Made by a program: the position numbers and the translations under genes. From NCBI GenBank assembly GCA_017475785.1, contig JAFVEX010000160.1, positions 1 to 29,312 of the forward strand: a DNA stretch of 29,312 nucleotides, written 5' to 3'. Shown here piece after piece: positions 22,743-29,312 of the stretch. Each line of letters opens with the position of its first letter. The stretch's first letter is position 1. This DNA comes from Eubacterium sp. (GTDB lineage Bacteria > Bacillota_A > Clostridia > Lachnospirales > Lachnospiraceae). Under the pieces are notes generated by a model. It ran no database searches, was not told the origin of the DNA, and saw nothing but the letters and a program-made list of their open reading frames with translations.

Positions 22743-23675
22743 ATGGAAATCGTCGGCATCTGCGGCGTCGGCACCATCGGCGCGGCGGAAATCCTGCTTG
22801 TCACTGGAAATGGCATTCCGGTCATTGCGGTCGGAAACAGCGAAAAAGGCCTCGTCCGCTGCAGAAAGCAGCTTGACGAGAACTGGGACGCCCTCATCCG
22901 AAGCGGCTGTGCCAGCGAACAAAACAAGCGGGCGGCGATGAAGCTGCTCACGCTGTCGAACGACAGCAGCACGCTCGCGCCCTGCAGCTTCATCTTTGAG
23001 GCCGTGGCAGAGGATTTATCCCTGAAAAAGGAGGTATACGGCGCAATCGAAGCCGTCACCTCTGATGAAACGGTTATCGCGTCCTGCACCTCCTCGATCG
23101 ACGCCGCCGATCTCGCCGCCTGCTGCAGCAGACCGCGGCAGCTGCTCATCGCGCATCCGTTCCAGCCGGTTCACCTGCAGCCGCTCGTAGAGCTCGTCTG
23201 CCACGACCAGACAGCGGATTCCACGCGCACACGCGCCGTCGCGCTTCTGGAACAGCTGCACAGGCAGGTCGTCGTCCTGAAAAAGAGCGTACCAGGATTT
23301 CTGGTCAACCGATTCGCGCAGACACTCTTCCGGGAGAGTCTTTATCTCATTGAATCCGGCGTGACGACAGCCGAAGACATCGACCGCGCCATGAAATACG
23401 CAGTCGGTATGCGATATGCGAATATCGGGCTTCTGGAATACTTCGACGCGGTCGGCTTCGGCCTTGAGAGCGCGATCGCAAAGAATGTCTACCCGGACCT
23501 CTGCAGTACAACAGATCTCCAGAAGACGGTTCTGGACGGCCTCGGCAGCGGGCAGACCGGAAAGACAGCGGGAAAAGGGCTCTACGACTGGTCCAAACGG
23601 GATCCGGCGGACTATCAGCGCCGCCTGCAGGAGCCTTTTTATTTCAGCGTTTCCGAGTGGAATCTGCCGGAATAA
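22743..23675 (+). CDS. 3-hydroxyacyl-CoA dehydrogenase-family protein
   Basis: A 310-residue NAD(P)-dependent dehydrogenase of the 3-hydroxyacyl-CoA/L-gulonate/carnitine dehydrogenase family. Seen are the Rossmann loop CGVGTIG (7-13), FIFEAVAEDLSLKK, ASCTSSIDA (Ser of the active site), AHPFQPVHLQPLVELV (His138 and Glu150, catalytic pair), VPGFLVNR and a C-terminal GKGLYDW. At the end of the second beta strand the usual acidic residue that selects NAD is replaced by Gly-Asn (31-32), hinting at altered cofactor use. AAGGAGG precedes the ATG at 22743. Divergent from the acyl-CoA dehydrogenase operon, it may supply the next beta-oxidation step; no thiolase or enoyl-CoA hydratase is in view. Confidence 0.85.
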   Translation: MEIVGICGVGTIGAAEILLVTGNGIPVIAVGNSEKGLVRCRKQLDENWDALIRSGCASEQNKRAAMKLLTLSNDSSTLAPCSFIFEAVAEDLSLKKEVYGAIEAVTSDETVIASCTSSIDAADLAACCSRPRQLLIAHPFQPVHLQPLVELVCHDQTADSTRTRAVALLEQLHRQVVVLKKSVPGFLVNRFAQTLFRESLYLIESGVTTAEDIDRAMKYAVGMRYANIGLLEYFDAVGFGLESAIAKNVYPDLCSTTDLQKTVLDGLGSGQTGKTAGKGLYDWSKRDPADYQRRLQEPFYFSVSEWNLPE

Positions 23676-23691
23676 CCTGCGCAAAATACAG

Positions 23692-23747
23692 GATCCAGAT
23701 CAGTTCTGGCTCATATCTGCTCAAATCTGATCTGGATCTGAATCTTT
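23692..23747. terminator. Bidirectional terminator downstream of the dehydrogenase
   Basis: GATCCAGATCAG (23692-23703) and CTGATCTGGATC (23727-23738) form a perfect 12-bp stem with a 23-nt loop, followed by AATCTTTTT. It separates the dehydrogenase gene from the convergent MGMT-like gene. Confidence 0.75.
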
Positions 23748-24077
23748 TTACGCAAAATAATCCGACGCCACCTTGCGCCACTGATATTTTTTCAAATCGA
23801 CGCGCCCGTCCGGGCAGGGAATTCCGTCCGCCTCCAGCAGGTCGATCTGCGCATTCCTTCCACCAAACGCGAACGCGGAGGAAACCTCCCCAAGACGGTT
23901 CACCACGCGGTAGCAGGGAATCCCCTCCGGATCCGGATTGACGTGGAGCGCGAATCCCACGACACGCGCCCAACGCCTGTTCCCTGCCAGCGCGGCAATC
24001 TGCCCGTACGTCGCGACAGTCCCCCGGGGGATCTGCCGCACGACATCATATATCTTTTCAAAACTGTTTTTATCCAC
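23748..24077 (-). CDS. MGMT-family DNA-binding protein (alkyltransferase-like)
   Basis: A 109-residue protein equal to the C-terminal DNA-binding domain of O6-methylguanine methyltransferases. It has IPRGTVATYGQIAALAG (helix-turn-helix), VGFALHVNPDPEG and the active-site region IPCYRVV. True methyltransferases have PCHRV; alkyltransferase-like proteins have Trp for the Cys. Here the Cys is kept but His is Tyr, so activity is doubtful. The start is GTG (24077) with no ribosome site of its own, lying in the second copy of a 44-bp duplication of the end of the hydratase gene. It probably relied on translational coupling. Confidence 0.85.
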   Translation of the reverse strand: MDKNSFEKIYDVVRQIPRGTVATYGQIAALAGNRRWARVVGFALHVNPDPEGIPCYRVVNRLGEVSSAFAFGGRNAQIDLLEADGIPCPDGRVDLKKYQWRKVASDYFA

Positions 24078-24134
24078 AATAGTAATTAATCATATTTCTT
24101 TTTGAAACTGTTTTTATCCACGATAGTAATTAAT
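24047..24134 (-). repeat. 44-bp tandem duplication of hydratase stop / MGMT start
   Basis: Two adjacent 44-bp units (24134-24091 and 24090-24047 on the minus strand) differ at about four bases. Each contains ATTAATTACTATYGTGGATAAAAACAG in two parts: ATTAATTACTAT then YGTGGATAAAAACAG. In the first copy CGT-GGA-TAA ends the hydratase frame; in the second, GTG-GAT-AAA starts the MGMT-like frame. The ancestral arrangement was probably an eight-base overlap GTGGATAA of start and stop. Confidence 0.9.
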
Positions 24135-26399
24135 CAGACATCCTTTCGTGATAATCTCACGCTCATCATCCGTCAGATCTCCGAGCCGCAGCGTAAACGC
24201 CGTCATCTCATCCCCGACCCTGTAAGCCGTGATCTCATCTGTCTTCTCTTCGACTGCTTTCCGGATCTCCGGGATAAAGAGGTAATCTCCGTTGGAGAAC
24301 GGCAGATCCCCTTCCGGAATCAGGAATGGCAGCATGCCCCAGTTGATCAGGTTGGAGCGATAGCGCTTCGTCGCGTACTCGTTCGCGATATTTGCCCAGC
24401 CGCCCAGTACCTTCTGGCAGGACGCCGCCTGCTCACGCGCGGAGCCGTCGCCCGGCTTCACGGCAAAGATCGCGGAACCGACGCCAAGGCCATCGCCTGT
24501 CGCGCCCGGGAAGGCTTTTTCCACCGCGTCCAGCACCGGCGCGATCTCCGGGAACGCTTCCGCCGGGGCTTCGCCCGCCTCAATTGCCCGCTCCGCCAGC
24601 TGCACTTCCTTCGCGCGGCCGACATAGGCCGGATCCTTTCTGGAAAGCGCAAACTCCGAGAGCCGCAGCGGATTGGAACGGTAGGAGGACGTCTCTCCGG
24701 ACGGGATCAGTTCATCTGTCGTGGTAACCGGATCGTGGATCTCGGAGACGATTTTCAGGATCATGTTTTCCGGCAGCTTCGCCATGACCGGCCAGTCCTT
24801 GATATTCGGGCCGAACTTGATCTCTACGGACGGATCTGCCTCACCACGGCTGTCAAACACGCGGTGCGCGTAGATTTCTTTGTCAAAGTGATATACCGGC
24901 CTTCTGTATTCTCCCGCGTATTCCGTGGCCGGCGTCAGATATCCCTGGTTGACGGCCGTGGCAGCAATCGAGCGCGCGTCCATCAGCGCGACGGACGAAA
25001 TCTGCCCTTCCTGAATCTTGGAACCCTCGCGGTTCGGGAAGTTGCGCGTGGAGTGACGGATGGAGAAGGCATTGTTTGCCGGCGTGTCGCCCGCGCCGAA
25101 GCACGGTCCGCAGAACGCTGTCTTTACGACCGTTCCCGTGCGGATCAGATCCGCGAGTGTGCCGTTTTTCGCAAGCTCCATGTAAATCGGCGTGCTCGCC
25201 GGGTAGACGCTGAGCGTGAAGTCGTCCGCGCCGATAAAATGTCCGCGAAGAATGTCTGCCGCGTCGCAGATATTTTCAAAACCGCCGCCCGCGCAGCCCG
25301 CGATGATACCCTGGTCCACCAGAAGCCGGCCGTTGTGCACCTTGTCCTTCAGTGAATAGGGAATCTTGCCGTCCAGCGACACCTGCGCGCGCTTTTCAAC
25401 ATCATCCAGAATGTCCAGCAGGTTCGCGTTTACCTCTTCGATCGTATACGCGTTGCTCGGGTGGAACGGCATTGCGATCATCGGACGAATCTCAGACAGA
25501 TCAATCTCGATCATACCGTCATAGTACGCCACACTGCCGGGATTCAGCTCCCGGTATTCTTCAATTCTTCCGTGCTCCTCATAGAATTTTTTGATCTCCT
25601 CGTCGGTGCGCCAGATGGAAGACAGGCAGGTGGTTTCTGTTGTCATAACGTCGACGCCAATACGGAAATCCGCGCTCAGGGAAGCAACGCCCGGTCCGAC
25701 GAACTCCATCACCTTGTTCTTGACATAACCATTGTCAAACACTGCCTTGATGATCGCGAGCGCGACGTCCTGCGGGCCGACGCCCGGTACCGGCGCGCCT
25801 GTAAAGTACACGCCTACGATGCCCGGCATCGCGATGTCATATGTGCGCTCCAGAAGCTGCTTGACCAGCTCGGGGCCGCCCTCGCCCATCGCCATCGTGC
25901 CGAGCGCGCCGTAGCGCGTGTGTGAATCAGACCCGAGAATCATGCGGCCGCCGCCTGCCAGCATCTCACGGGCAAACTGGTGGATGACTGCCTGATGAGG
26001 CGGAACGTACACGCCGCCGTATTTTTTCGCGCAGGAAAGACCAAACATATGGTCATCCTCGTTGATCGTGCCCCCGACCGCGCACAGAGAATTGTGGCAG
26101 TTCGTCAGCACATACGGGATCGGGAACTTCTCAAGCCCCGAGGCGCGCGCCGTCTGGATAATTCCGACGAACGTAATGTCATGCGAAGTCAGCTTATCAA
26201 ATTGGATCTGCAGCGGCTCCATATTTCCGGAGGTGTTGTGCGCCTCCAGAATCCCATAGGCGATGGTCTGCTTCTTTGCCTCCGCCGGAGCAGGCGCGCT
26301 GCCTGCAGCTGCCTGCAGCTTCGCCGCGGCGTCCTGATCTGCCGGAATGATTGTCTGGCCGCCGACCAGATAGGCGCCCTGCTCATGTAGTTTTATCAT
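24114..26399 (-). CDS. Aconitase-family hydratase (YbhJ-like)
   Basis: A 761-residue protein of the aconitase superfamily, closest in layout to the E. coli YbhJ type, whose substrate is unknown. Iron-sulphur ligands are visible as GIIAGCAGG (Cys369) and AFCGPCFG (Cys430, Cys433). Substrate motifs include [10 protein letters not shown] (156-164) and [11 protein letters not shown] (450-460). The C-terminal swivel domain (from about 540) ends in [14 protein letters not shown]. The ATG at 26399 lies after GGAGCATAAGGAT; the upstream in-frame start at 26429 has no site. An Ala/Pro/Lys stretch (28-44) near the N-terminus is unusual. It is followed by the MGMT-like gene via a duplicated junction. 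Canonical citrate/isocitrate activity is not implied. Confidence 0.88.
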   Translation of the reverse strand: MIKLHEQGAYLVGGQTIIPADQDAAAKLQAAAGSAPAPAEAKKQTIAYGILEAHNTSGNMEPLQIQFDKLTSHDITFVGIIQTARASGLEKFPIPYVLTNCHNSLCAVGGTINEDDHMFGLSCAKKYGGVYVPPHQAVIHQFAREMLAGGGRMILGSDSHTRYGALGTMAMGEGGPELVKQLLERTYDIAMPGIVGVYFTGAPVPGVGPQDVALAIIKAVFDNGYVKNKVMEFVGPGVASLSADFRIGVDVMTTETTCLSSIWRTDEEIKKFYEEHGRIEEYRELNPGSVAYYDGMIEIDLSEIRPMIAMPFHPSNAYTIEEVNANLLDILDDVEKRAQVSLDGKIPYSLKDKVHNGRLLVDQGIIAGCAGGGFENICDAADILRGHFIGADDFTLSVYPASTPIYMELAKNGTLADLIRTGTVVKTAFCGPCFGAGDTPANNAFSIRHSTRNFPNREGSKIQEGQISSVALMDARSIAATAVNQGYLTPATEYAGEYRRPVYHFDKEIYAHRVFDSRGEADPSVEIKFGPNIKDWPVMAKLPENMILKIVSEIHDPVTTTDELIPSGETSSYRSNPLRLSEFALSRKDPAYVGRAKEVQLAERAIEAGEAPAEAFPEIAPVLDAVEKAFPGATGDGLGVGSAIFAVKPGDGSAREQAASCQKVLGGWANIANEYATKRYRSNLINWGMLPFLIPEGDLPFSNGDYLFIPEIRKAVEEKTDEITAYRVGDEMTAFTLRLGDLTDDEREIITKGCLINYYRG

Positions 26400-26604
26400 A
26401 TCCTTATGCTCCTCTCTTTTTCTTTGCATAATGGCTGAAAATCAGATATCATAGAAAAATCAGCAATTCCATGGATTTCTTTTTTGTCACCGTTTGACAT
26501 CTTTTTCAGTATAATGCATGTTTGAAACCGTGTAAAGAAAGTAGTTTTTTATGAAGAGGATCCTGACGGATCCGGAATGACCACAGCAGTTATCGGAGAG
26601 TGCT

Positions 26605-26871
26605 ATGTTTCGCTTATGGGGAAAAACCGTAAAAAATAACCGCGTCCTGCAGGATACGGTCATCGAAAACGACCGGGAGGATACGCGCACGCACAAGGTG
26701 TTTGACGCGCTGAACGAGATCTGCTTTCAGTTCGATCTGTCCCGGCCGATCTGGCTTGATTCAAATGTAAAGGAGTTCCAGCGCCACAAGAAGACGCGTT
26801 TTCTGCCTGACAATTTTATCGAGTCGGTGGACTTCGACTATCTGGAAATTTCTGTGCTGGAGGAAGACTGA
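26605..26871 (+). CDS. Small hypothetical protein
   Basis: An 88-residue soluble, charged protein that I cannot assign. It begins MFRLWGKTVKNN and contains VLQDTVIEN, then THKVFDALNEICFQFDLSRPIWLDSN and ends EDTELEIS-like acidic residues (FDYLEISVLEED). There is a GGAG six to seven bases before the ATG. It has no signal peptide, membrane helix or cysteine pair. It stands alone on the plus strand, divergent from the hydratase and convergent with the LuxR-type remnant. A TATAAT at about 26509 without a clear -35 might be its promoter. Confidence 0.7.
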   Translation: MFRLWGKTVKNNRVLQDTVIENDREDTRTHKVFDALNEICFQFDLSRPIWLDSNVKEFQRHKKTRFLPDNFIESVDFDYLEISVLEED

Positions 26872-26889
26872 AGCAGACGCACGACTGCC

Positions 26890-27701
26890 TCAGATACCAT
26901 TTACCGTTGAGAAAAGAGCGAAAAGTTCCTGTCTGTTTGAAACGCCAAGCTTTTTATACAGGTTTGCGATATGACGGTAGACCGTCGAAACACTGATGGA
27001 GTATTTTTCAGAAATAGCGGCAGGCGTTGCCCCGCCGCAGAGCAGCATGGCGACCTGCTTCTCACGCTCTGTCAGGTCGTACCGCCTCCCGATAACAGGA
27101 ATCGTCGAAAAGGAATCCGGCGGCGTAAGCAAAAGGTTCGCATAGAGATGCTCCAGAAGCGGGCGGACCCGGCGCACGAATATTTCTTCCTCCTTCGAAA
27201 AGCAGCCCGATTCGATCCTGTCCAGCGCAATAACCGCCCTCTGGCAGTTATCAGCGTCAGCCAGCCCAATTCCCATACAATACCTGATGTTGAGTCTTTT
27301 GATATACGCGTCAAAAAACAAATTACCCTGTACGGCTTTCTTTGCCTTTGTGTGATCCAAAACCGAAACTTTTTCCTGGTCACTGAGTTTTATGGTTTTG
27401 TGTGAGCCAATTCGAAATGAAACGAATCATCTGTATAAAAATCCATAAAAGCGTCCCACGATTTCTGTCCGACTCCATATAAGAGGGAGCCCCGGATCTT
27501 TCCGGATACGGAAAAAAACAAAACCCGCGCCTGATCGTAGGGGACATATTCCACGATTTTTTCAACAATTCCCCCGCAGAATTTCCCAGGATCTTTTTCC
27601 TCTCCGCACGCGCGCACAAATTGAAAAGCTGTCTCGTATGACATCAAAGACTCTGAACGCATAAAAACCCCCGCCGGATTTTTTGTAAACATTTGTTTCA
27701 T
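26890..27701 (-). pseudogene. LuxR-type regulator split by a -1 frameshift
   Basis: Two frames together make one regulator of about 250 residues. The first (27701-27390) encodes the N-terminal sensing part (SYETAFQFVRACGEEKD, VPYDQARVLFF). The second (from about 27410 down to 26890) encodes the rest, ending in a LuxR helix-turn-helix: YDLTEREKQVAMLL, TPAAISEKYSISVSTVYRHIANLYKKLGV in two parts. The second frame is one base back (-1) relative to the first. It continues sensibly upstream of its first possible start as KLSDQEKVSVLDHTKAKK, with no ribosome site, so the two are halves of one gene. The crossing lies near ACACAAAACCATAAAACTC (27384-27402); no standard slippery heptamer is present. 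A true mutation is most likely, with sequencing error possible. Confidence 0.75.
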
Positions 27702-27717
27702 TATATCCGCCGGGGGT
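27662..27717 (-). terminator. Terminator after the short-chain dehydrogenase
   Basis: On the minus strand ACCCCCGGCGGAT (27717-27705) and ATCCGGCGGGGGT (27679-27667) pair with one central mismatch around a 25-nt loop, then TTTTT. It lies 87 nt after the dehydrogenase stop and right at the start of the LuxR-type gene. Confidence 0.75.
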
Positions 27718-27729
27718 ATCTTCCATCAA
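27700..27729 (-). promoter_or_regulatory. Promoter embedded in the terminator hairpin
   Basis: TTGATG (27729-27724), 18 bp and a perfect TATAAT (27705-27700) lie across the upstream arm and loop of the terminator. Transcription would start near 27693, inside the loop, so transcripts of the LuxR-type gene would lack the upstream arm and escape termination. Confidence 0.5.
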
Positions 27730-27803
27730 TGGTCAGTTCTGACCAAATATTCAGTTTTTGTCCGGTTTCGTTTACTGCATTTGCATCTCACTGCGCCGCA
27801 AAA

Positions 27804-28739
27804 TCAGCTTTTTGCCGGACCCGGAATGCAGCCTTCGATGGTAAAGCTGAAGGGCTTCCGCTGGACATTCATCAGGCAGCCGCCATTTACATTGACCGTC
27901 TCGCCCACCATAAAATCTGCCATCGGTGTGCACAGCGCGTAGACTGCCAGAGCGATCTGATCCGGGTTCATGGTTGTCGGCGAATACATGGATCCCTGAC
28001 GGCGCAGAGCGAGGTATTCTTCTCCGTAGAGCGAGCCGACCTCAGATCCTTCTTTGAAAACGCCTGCGCTTACCATACCTCCGGGCGCCACACAGTTCAC
28101 ATGAATGCCGTACTGGATCAGTTCTCCCGCGATTCCTTTCGTCATCGCGACGACGCCTGCCTTTGCGGCAATATAATGTGTGTTCATTACGGTGTTCCAC
28201 GGGCCTTCTCCCATGTGAGCCGCCGATGAGATAAATACAATTTTTCCGGCAATTTTATTTCTCACCATATGTCTGGCCGCCGCCTGCCCGACAAAATACG
28301 CGCCCTTCAAATCACAGTCAACGACGCGGTCAAATTCTTTTTCTTCAATATCCAGATAGGAATAATTCGACCAGCCTGCGGCATTCGCCACGAGAACGTC
28401 CAGAGACCCATATGTGTCGACCGTCGCGTCCACACAATTCCGGCAATCCTCGACAGAGGTCATGTCTGCCTGTGTCCAGGTCACATCAAATCCCCGCTCG
28501 CGAAATTCTCGCTCAGCTTTTTTGCCGCGCTCCTCTCCCCGTGAAGCAATCATGACCTTTGCGCCCGCCTGACAGAGCCGGTTTACAATTGTATAGCCCA
28601 GACCCGATCCGCCGCCGGTCACAAGCGCCACTTTTCCTTCGAGCGAATGACAAAATACTTCCTCCAGGCTTGCGGCCTCAGCAACATTTTTCGCCGATAA
28701 GGTTTCTGGATCCAACTGACGTCTGACATCTTCTGACAT
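27804..28739 (-). CDS. Short-chain dehydrogenase/reductase
   Basis: A 311-residue classical SDR. The first 33 residues precede the Rossmann fold and resemble the leader of peroxisomal 2,4-dienoyl-CoA reductase/fructuronate-type SDRs. Motifs are TGGGSGLG (41-48), NAAG (119-122), ISSAA (Ser171/172) and YIAAK (Tyr189, Lys193). The tetrad Asn, normally in NLKG, is replaced by Asp (DLKGAYF, about 143). The ATG at 28739 follows AAAGGAG; an earlier frame start at 28814 has none. Substrate unknown; sugar acids, polyols or enoyl-CoA are plausible. It precedes a LuxR-type remnant on the same strand. Confidence 0.85.
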   Translation of the reverse strand: MSEDVRRQLDPETLSAKNVAEAASLEEVFCHSLEGKVALVTGGGSGLGYTIVNRLCQAGAKVMIASRGEERGKKAEREFRERGFDVTWTQADMTSVEDCRNCVDATVDTYGSLDVLVANAAGWSNYSYLDIEEKEFDRVVDCDLKGAYFVGQAAARHMVRNKIAGKIVFISSAAHMGEGPWNTVMNTHYIAAKAGVVAMTKGIAGELIQYGIHVNCVAPGGMVSAGVFKEGSEVGSLYGEEYLALRRQGSMYSPTTMNPDQIALAVYALCTPMADFMVGETVNVNGGCLMNVQRKPFSFTIEGCIPGPAKS

Positions 28740-28978
28740 TGCTGCATACTCCTTTCCACACAAATGATTTTTCTGGAAATCCCACGATGGCCACCCGAAG
28801 GGAACCTGTGTCATATGTATATAAAGAAGTATATATCCCTTTTTTCTGTCAGAAAATCCAAAAGGTTGTGTATCTTTTTCTGCCGGCTTCTACATAATTT
28901 TATGCAGAAGACCTCAGTGGCTGCCGGGGCAGCCCGCCGAACAGCTGCAACAAGAAATAAAGCAACGGGAGAAAAGCT

Positions 28979-29312
28979 TCAGGGCAGCCGCTCAAGCATC
29001 CCGCGCACGAGATTCACACAGTGCCGTATCGCCATCTGCTCAAATTCCTCATAGTCCACCGTCGCGCTGTCATCTGCTTTATCAGAAATCGCGCGCAGAA
29101 TTACATATGGAATCCCATTGAGATATGCCGCCTGCGCAATGGCTGCGCCTTCCATCTCTGCGCAGCTGCCGGCGTATGTTTTCCGCAGATCCTCTTTCAC
29201 ACCCCTGTCAGAGATAAAGCAGTCGCCGGAAACGACGCGGCCTCTGTGGACGCCGATCTCCGGATTTACTTCCCGGCAGACCGTCTCTGCGAGTCCGGCC
29301 AGTTCCGGATCC
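28979..29312 (-). CDS. mtnN: MTA/SAH nucleosidase, N-terminus beyond window edge
   Basis: The last 110 residues of 5'-methylthioadenosine/S-adenosylhomocysteine nucleosidase, which splits these by-products in methionine salvage and autoinducer-2 precursor formation. The substrate-binding CAEMEGAAIAQAAY and the catalytic-Asp segment ILRAISDKADDSA are intact. The first part, including the initiator, lies past base 29312. About 240 nt without a gene separate it from the SDR; that gap holds small hairpins (GGCTGCC-GG-GGCAGCC near 28918) but no clear T-run terminator. Confidence 0.92.
   Translation of the reverse strand, partial: DPELAGLAETVCREVNPEIGVHRGRVVSGDCFISDRGVKEDLRKTYAGSCAEMEGAAIAQAAYLNGIPYVILRAISDKADDSATVDYEEFEQMAIRHCVNLVRGMLERLP

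Noticed and set aside
24102..25355. 417-codon plus-strand frame opposite the hydratase
   Set aside because: Arg-rich shadow of the hydratase codons; no recognisable domain; the minus-strand product has clear Fe-S motifs.
26890..27701. Programmed -1 frameshift in the LuxR-type gene
   Set aside because: No X XXY YYZ heptamer in the zero frame and no downstream stem-loop at suitable distance, so plain mutation is preferred.

Overview
This window looks like chromosomal DNA of a gut-type member of the Clostridia (Firmicutes), most likely a Lachnospiraceae relative. That inference rests on strong AGGAGG ribosome-binding sites in front of almost every gene, consensus sigma-A promoters, an ECF-type QueT transporter, a butyryl-CoA-dehydrogenase-like/EtfBA operon, a C_GCAxxG_C_C family protein and a 3D-domain cell-wall hydrolase. 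No rRNA, tRNA, CRISPR array, intact insertion sequence or phage genes are visible. Genus cannot be fixed from the sequence alone.

Left part (1-5060, minus strand): the 5' end of a membrane Ser/Thr protein kinase whose kinase domain carries a five-copy 27-bp tandem repeat. Next comes an operon of TIM-barrel sugar isomerase, larB and larC. LarB and LarC make part of the nickel-pincer cofactor, and this LarC carries a very large histidine-rich insert. A seven-copy, 16-bp-phased repeat lies upstream of the operon promoter.

5220-8380: queT (queuosine-precursor transporter) with its own promoter, a long leader holding an inverted-repeat element and a candidate preQ1-I-like riboswitch; a class-Ic aspartate aminotransferase; a convergent small Cys-motif protein; and a truncated AAA-ATPase-like gene that keeps an intact promoter.

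8400-16790: an inositol-type module on the minus strand, ABC permease -> ATPase -> sugar-binding lipoprotein -> iolH-like -> iolG -> iolE, with a divergent AraC-family regulator. It encodes uptake, oxidation at C2 and dehydration of inositol, but no iolD/B/C/J.

16800-23750: a secreted SH3-NlpC/P60-3D hydrolase with a long acidic tract, then acyl-CoA dehydrogenase-etfB-etfA (minus) and a divergent 3-hydroxyacyl-CoA dehydrogenase-like gene. Together they suggest an acyl-CoA redox module.

23750-29312: an MGMT-like protein and an aconitase-family (YbhJ-like) hydratase joined by a 44-bp tandem duplication of their stop/start junction; a small conserved-looking hypothetical; a LuxR-type regulator split by a frameshift; a short-chain dehydrogenase; and the 3' part of an MTA/SAH nucleosidase gene. 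No single element proves a new system. The strongest leads are the Lar operon with its repeat array, the kinase repeat, the duplicated hydratase/MGMT junction and the queT leader.
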